This document shows positions 62,770 to 64,000 of a stretch of 64,000 nt of DNA, one piece after another. Origin of the DNA: Lachnospiraceae bacterium (GTDB lineage: Bacteria > Bacillota > Clostridia > Lachnospirales > Lachnospiraceae); NCBI GenBank assembly GCA_024698705.1, contig JAILQX010000027.1, positions 32,760 through 96,759 of the forward strand, in the 5' to 3' direction. Position numbers and translations under genes: made by a program. Under the pieces are notes generated by a model. It searched no databases, was not told the DNA's origin, and saw only the letters and a program-made list of their open reading frames with translations. Every line of letters starts with the position of its first letter. Positions within the stretch are counted from its first letter, which is position 1.

Positions 62770-63232
62770 CCTTAACATACTGGCTGAAAGCCTCGATATG
62801 AAGATAGAAGTCCTTAAGGAAATACAGGCTTATAATGATAAGCAGGAGAAGGCGTTCAGCGAAGAACATCCTGATATGGACAGTTTTGATGAAGCCATAG
62901 AAGAAAAAGGGCGATTAATAGAAAAACTGGAAAAACTGGATGAAGGCTTTGAGACTCTGTATGCAGAAGTATCTGAACAGTTGAACAAGGATCGAAGCAA
63001 ATATGCGGTTCAGATCCGACAGCTGCAGGATAAGATCACGATCATTACCGAGTTAAGCACAAGTATACAGGCCAAGGAAGCCAGGAACAAAAAACTCATA
63101 GAGGATTACTTCAGTTATCAGCGAAAGGATATAAAAAAAAATCGGGTTAATTCCAAAGCAGCATATGGATATTACAAGAACATGTCAGGAATTGCGACTG
63201 CAGAACCGCAATATATGGACAGCAAAAAGTAA
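62759..63232 (+). CDS. fliT: FliT/FlgN-like flagellar chaperone
   Basis: 157 residues, nearly all helical and charged (LAESLDMKIEVLKEIQAYNDKQEKAF, EAIEEKGRLIEKLEKLDEGFETLY). Sequence identity to named FliT proteins cannot be judged by eye, but place after fliS, size and helix pattern fit a FliT-type chaperone for FliD. Start overlaps fliS by 11 nt (coupled). Confidence 0.7.
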   Translation: MENSLNILAESLDMKIEVLKEIQAYNDKQEKAFSEEHPDMDSFDEAIEEKGRLIEKLEKLDEGFETLYAEVSEQLNKDRSKYAVQIRQLQDKITIITELSTSIQAKEARNKKLIEDYFSYQRKDIKKNRVNSKAAYGYYKNMSGIATAEPQYMDSKK

Positions 63233-63276
63233 TAACATACCAGATGATGTCCTATGATACCAAGGTCACAATTCAA

Positions 63277-63338
63277 TTGACAAAATGTTTAAAAAATTTT
63301 AAAATAAGGTATAAAGTTTTAGCGAACTTTACCGATAT
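63277..63338 (+). promoter_or_regulatory. Tandem sigma-A and sigma-D promoters of flagellin
   Basis: A sigma-A type promoter TTGACA (63277-63282), 17-nt spacer, TAAAAT (63300-63305), is followed by a sigma-D promoter TAAA (63312-63315), 15-nt spacer, ACCGATAT (63331-63338). The second should start near 63345, giving a leader of about 170 nt. Confidence 0.75.
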
Positions 63339-63352
63339 ACCTAATGTAAGGT

Positions 63353-63508
63353 AAAACAGAAAACTGTTTTCCTATAAGCGGTAAGTTAAATCCATCCGCA
63401 CAATGGAGGAGGCTTACAGTAACTACTGTCAGACAGAAGGAACGTGCGAACCGGATGCGAGGCAGAATAGCAACCGCCCAAAGGACTGGGTGAGACAATT
63501 CAAGGAGG
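63353..63508 (+). promoter_or_regulatory. Structured flagellin leader with likely CsrA sites
   Basis: AAAACAG-AAAA-CTGTTTT (63353-63370) is a hairpin near the 5' end. CATCC-GCAC (63393-63401) can pair with GTGC and GGATG (63444-63457), enclosing ACAGTA/TACTGT (63416-63429). CCCA-AAGGAC-TGGG (63477-63490) shows GGA in its loop, and the ribosome site CAAGGAGGA (63501-63509) is another GGA. In Bacillus subtilis CsrA binds such a loop plus the ribosome site of hag. No c-di-GMP riboswitch core was found. Confidence 0.65.
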
Positions 63509-63515
63509 AATTAAT

Positions 63516-64000
63516 ATGGTAGTACAGCACAATTTAACAGCAATGAACTCTAACAGAATGTTAGGAGTTAACACAGCAACACAGGCTAAGAGCACAGAGA
63601 AATTATCTTCAGGTTATAAGATCAACCGTGCAGCAGATGATGCAGCAGGATTGGCTATATCTGAAAAGATGAGAAGACAGGTTAGAGGTCTTACACAGGC
63701 AGCTGCAAACGCTCAGGACGGTATCTCAATGGTACAGACAGCAGAAGGTGCACTCAATGAAGTACACGATATGCTTCAGAGAATGAACGAACTGGCAGTT
63801 AAGTCTGCAAATGGTTCTAACCAGACAGAAGATCGTAACTACATCCAGAAGGAAGTAGCAGCATTAACAAGCGAAATCAACAGAGTAGCAAAGACAACTA
63901 CATTCAATGAGAGAAATCTTTTGGATTCAGCTCAGACAATTAACCTTCAGGTTGGAGCAGAAGGCGACGACGATAACATGATAAGTGTTAAGATGAAGGC
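63516..64000 (+). CDS. hag: Flagellin, N-terminal part (cut by window edge)
   Basis: 161 residues visible. VVQHNLTAMNSNRMLGVNTATQAKSTEKLSSGYKINRAADDAAGLAISEKMRRQVRGL is the flagellin D0/D1 start; QDGISMVQTAEGALNEVHDMLQRMNELAVKSANG follows, including the TLR5-type contact region (LQRMNELAVKSANG). AAGGAGG is 7 nt before the ATG. The codon choice is strongly biased (GCA, ACA, AAG, AGA), as expected for a very abundant protein. The C-terminus lies outside the window. Confidence 0.96.
   Translation, partial: MVVQHNLTAMNSNRMLGVNTATQAKSTEKLSSGYKINRAADDAAGLAISEKMRRQVRGLTQAAANAQDGISMVQTAEGALNEVHDMLQRMNELAVKSANGSNQTEDRNYIQKEVAALTSEINRVAKTTTFNERNLLDSAQTINLQVGAEGDDDNMISVKMK

Noticed and set aside
63339..63515. 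c-di-GMP riboswitch in the flagellin leader
   Set aside because: The conserved core motifs of the class I and class II types are not present; GGA sites fit CsrA better.

Overview
The window looks like the chromosome of a motile, fibre-degrading member of the Lachnospiraceae (Clostridia), probably close to Butyrivibrio, Pseudobutyrivibrio or Roseburia. The evidence is the moderate GC content, strong AGGAGG-type ribosome binding sites, an aldouronate/glucuronate utilisation locus built round a GH67 alpha-glucuronidase, and a flgM-flgN-flgK-flgK-flgL-fliW-csrA-flaG-fliD-fliS-fliT-flagellin block. The genus is an inference; no rRNA, tRNA, CRISPR array, prophage or intact insertion sequence was seen.

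Layout. (1) 1-340: the 5' part of an SLC13/ArsB-type permease on the minus strand. (2) 0.5-16.7 kb: cell-surface polysaccharide genes, namely an FkbH-like HAD protein, an SGNH surface protein, a GT39-type membrane glycosyltransferase, and a 1469-residue protein that joins a YfhO-like membrane domain to a discoidin module and a GH20 hexosaminidase. Then come a 43-bp tandem repeat, signal peptidase I, a CsbB-like GT2 facing a second YfhO protein, a YdjC/ChbG deacetylase, and a sugar-binding-domain/GGDEF fusion. (3) 16.8-31.2 kb: the glucuronoxylan side-chain locus, gntR followed by an LplB/YtcP/LplA transporter, uxuA, uxuB, GH67, an acetylesterase, KDPG aldolase, KDG kinase and uxaC. Near-identical GTATAC-centred palindromes sit just downstream of sigma-A promoters at both gntR and the transporter, so the GntR protein probably represses both. 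(4) 31.3-36.7 kb: a purine permease, an SPFH/ribbon-helix-helix pair with a palindrome on its promoter, an acyltransferase, then an AT-rich stretch with a tiny transcription unit, a decayed cellulose-binding module and a dispersed structured repeat. (5) 36.8-53.2 kb: metF, a radical SAM/SPASM enzyme, membrane and acyltransferase genes round an SH3b-SGNH lipoprotein, MATE, a PTS_EIIC_2 membrane protein preceded by the second copy of the structured repeat, an FAD oxidoreductase, a PfkB kinase, a D,D-carboxypeptidase and PTS enzyme I. (6) 53.2-64 kb: late flagellar genes with sigma-D promoters and, at the right edge, the 5' part of flagellin.

How the parts work together. Methylglucuronoxylan fragments would be imported by the ABC transporter, cut by GH67, deacetylated, and the uronate passed through UxaC, UxuB, UxuA, KdgK and Eda to pyruvate and glyceraldehyde-3-phosphate. 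In the flagellar block FliW, CsrA and a GGA-rich flagellin leader suggest the FliW-CsrA-flagellin homeostatic switch known from Bacillus subtilis. The most unusual items are the YfhO-discoidin-GH20 fusion and the two copies of a ~76-bp hairpin-rich element, each lying 20-21 nt upstream of a start codon in the sense orientation.
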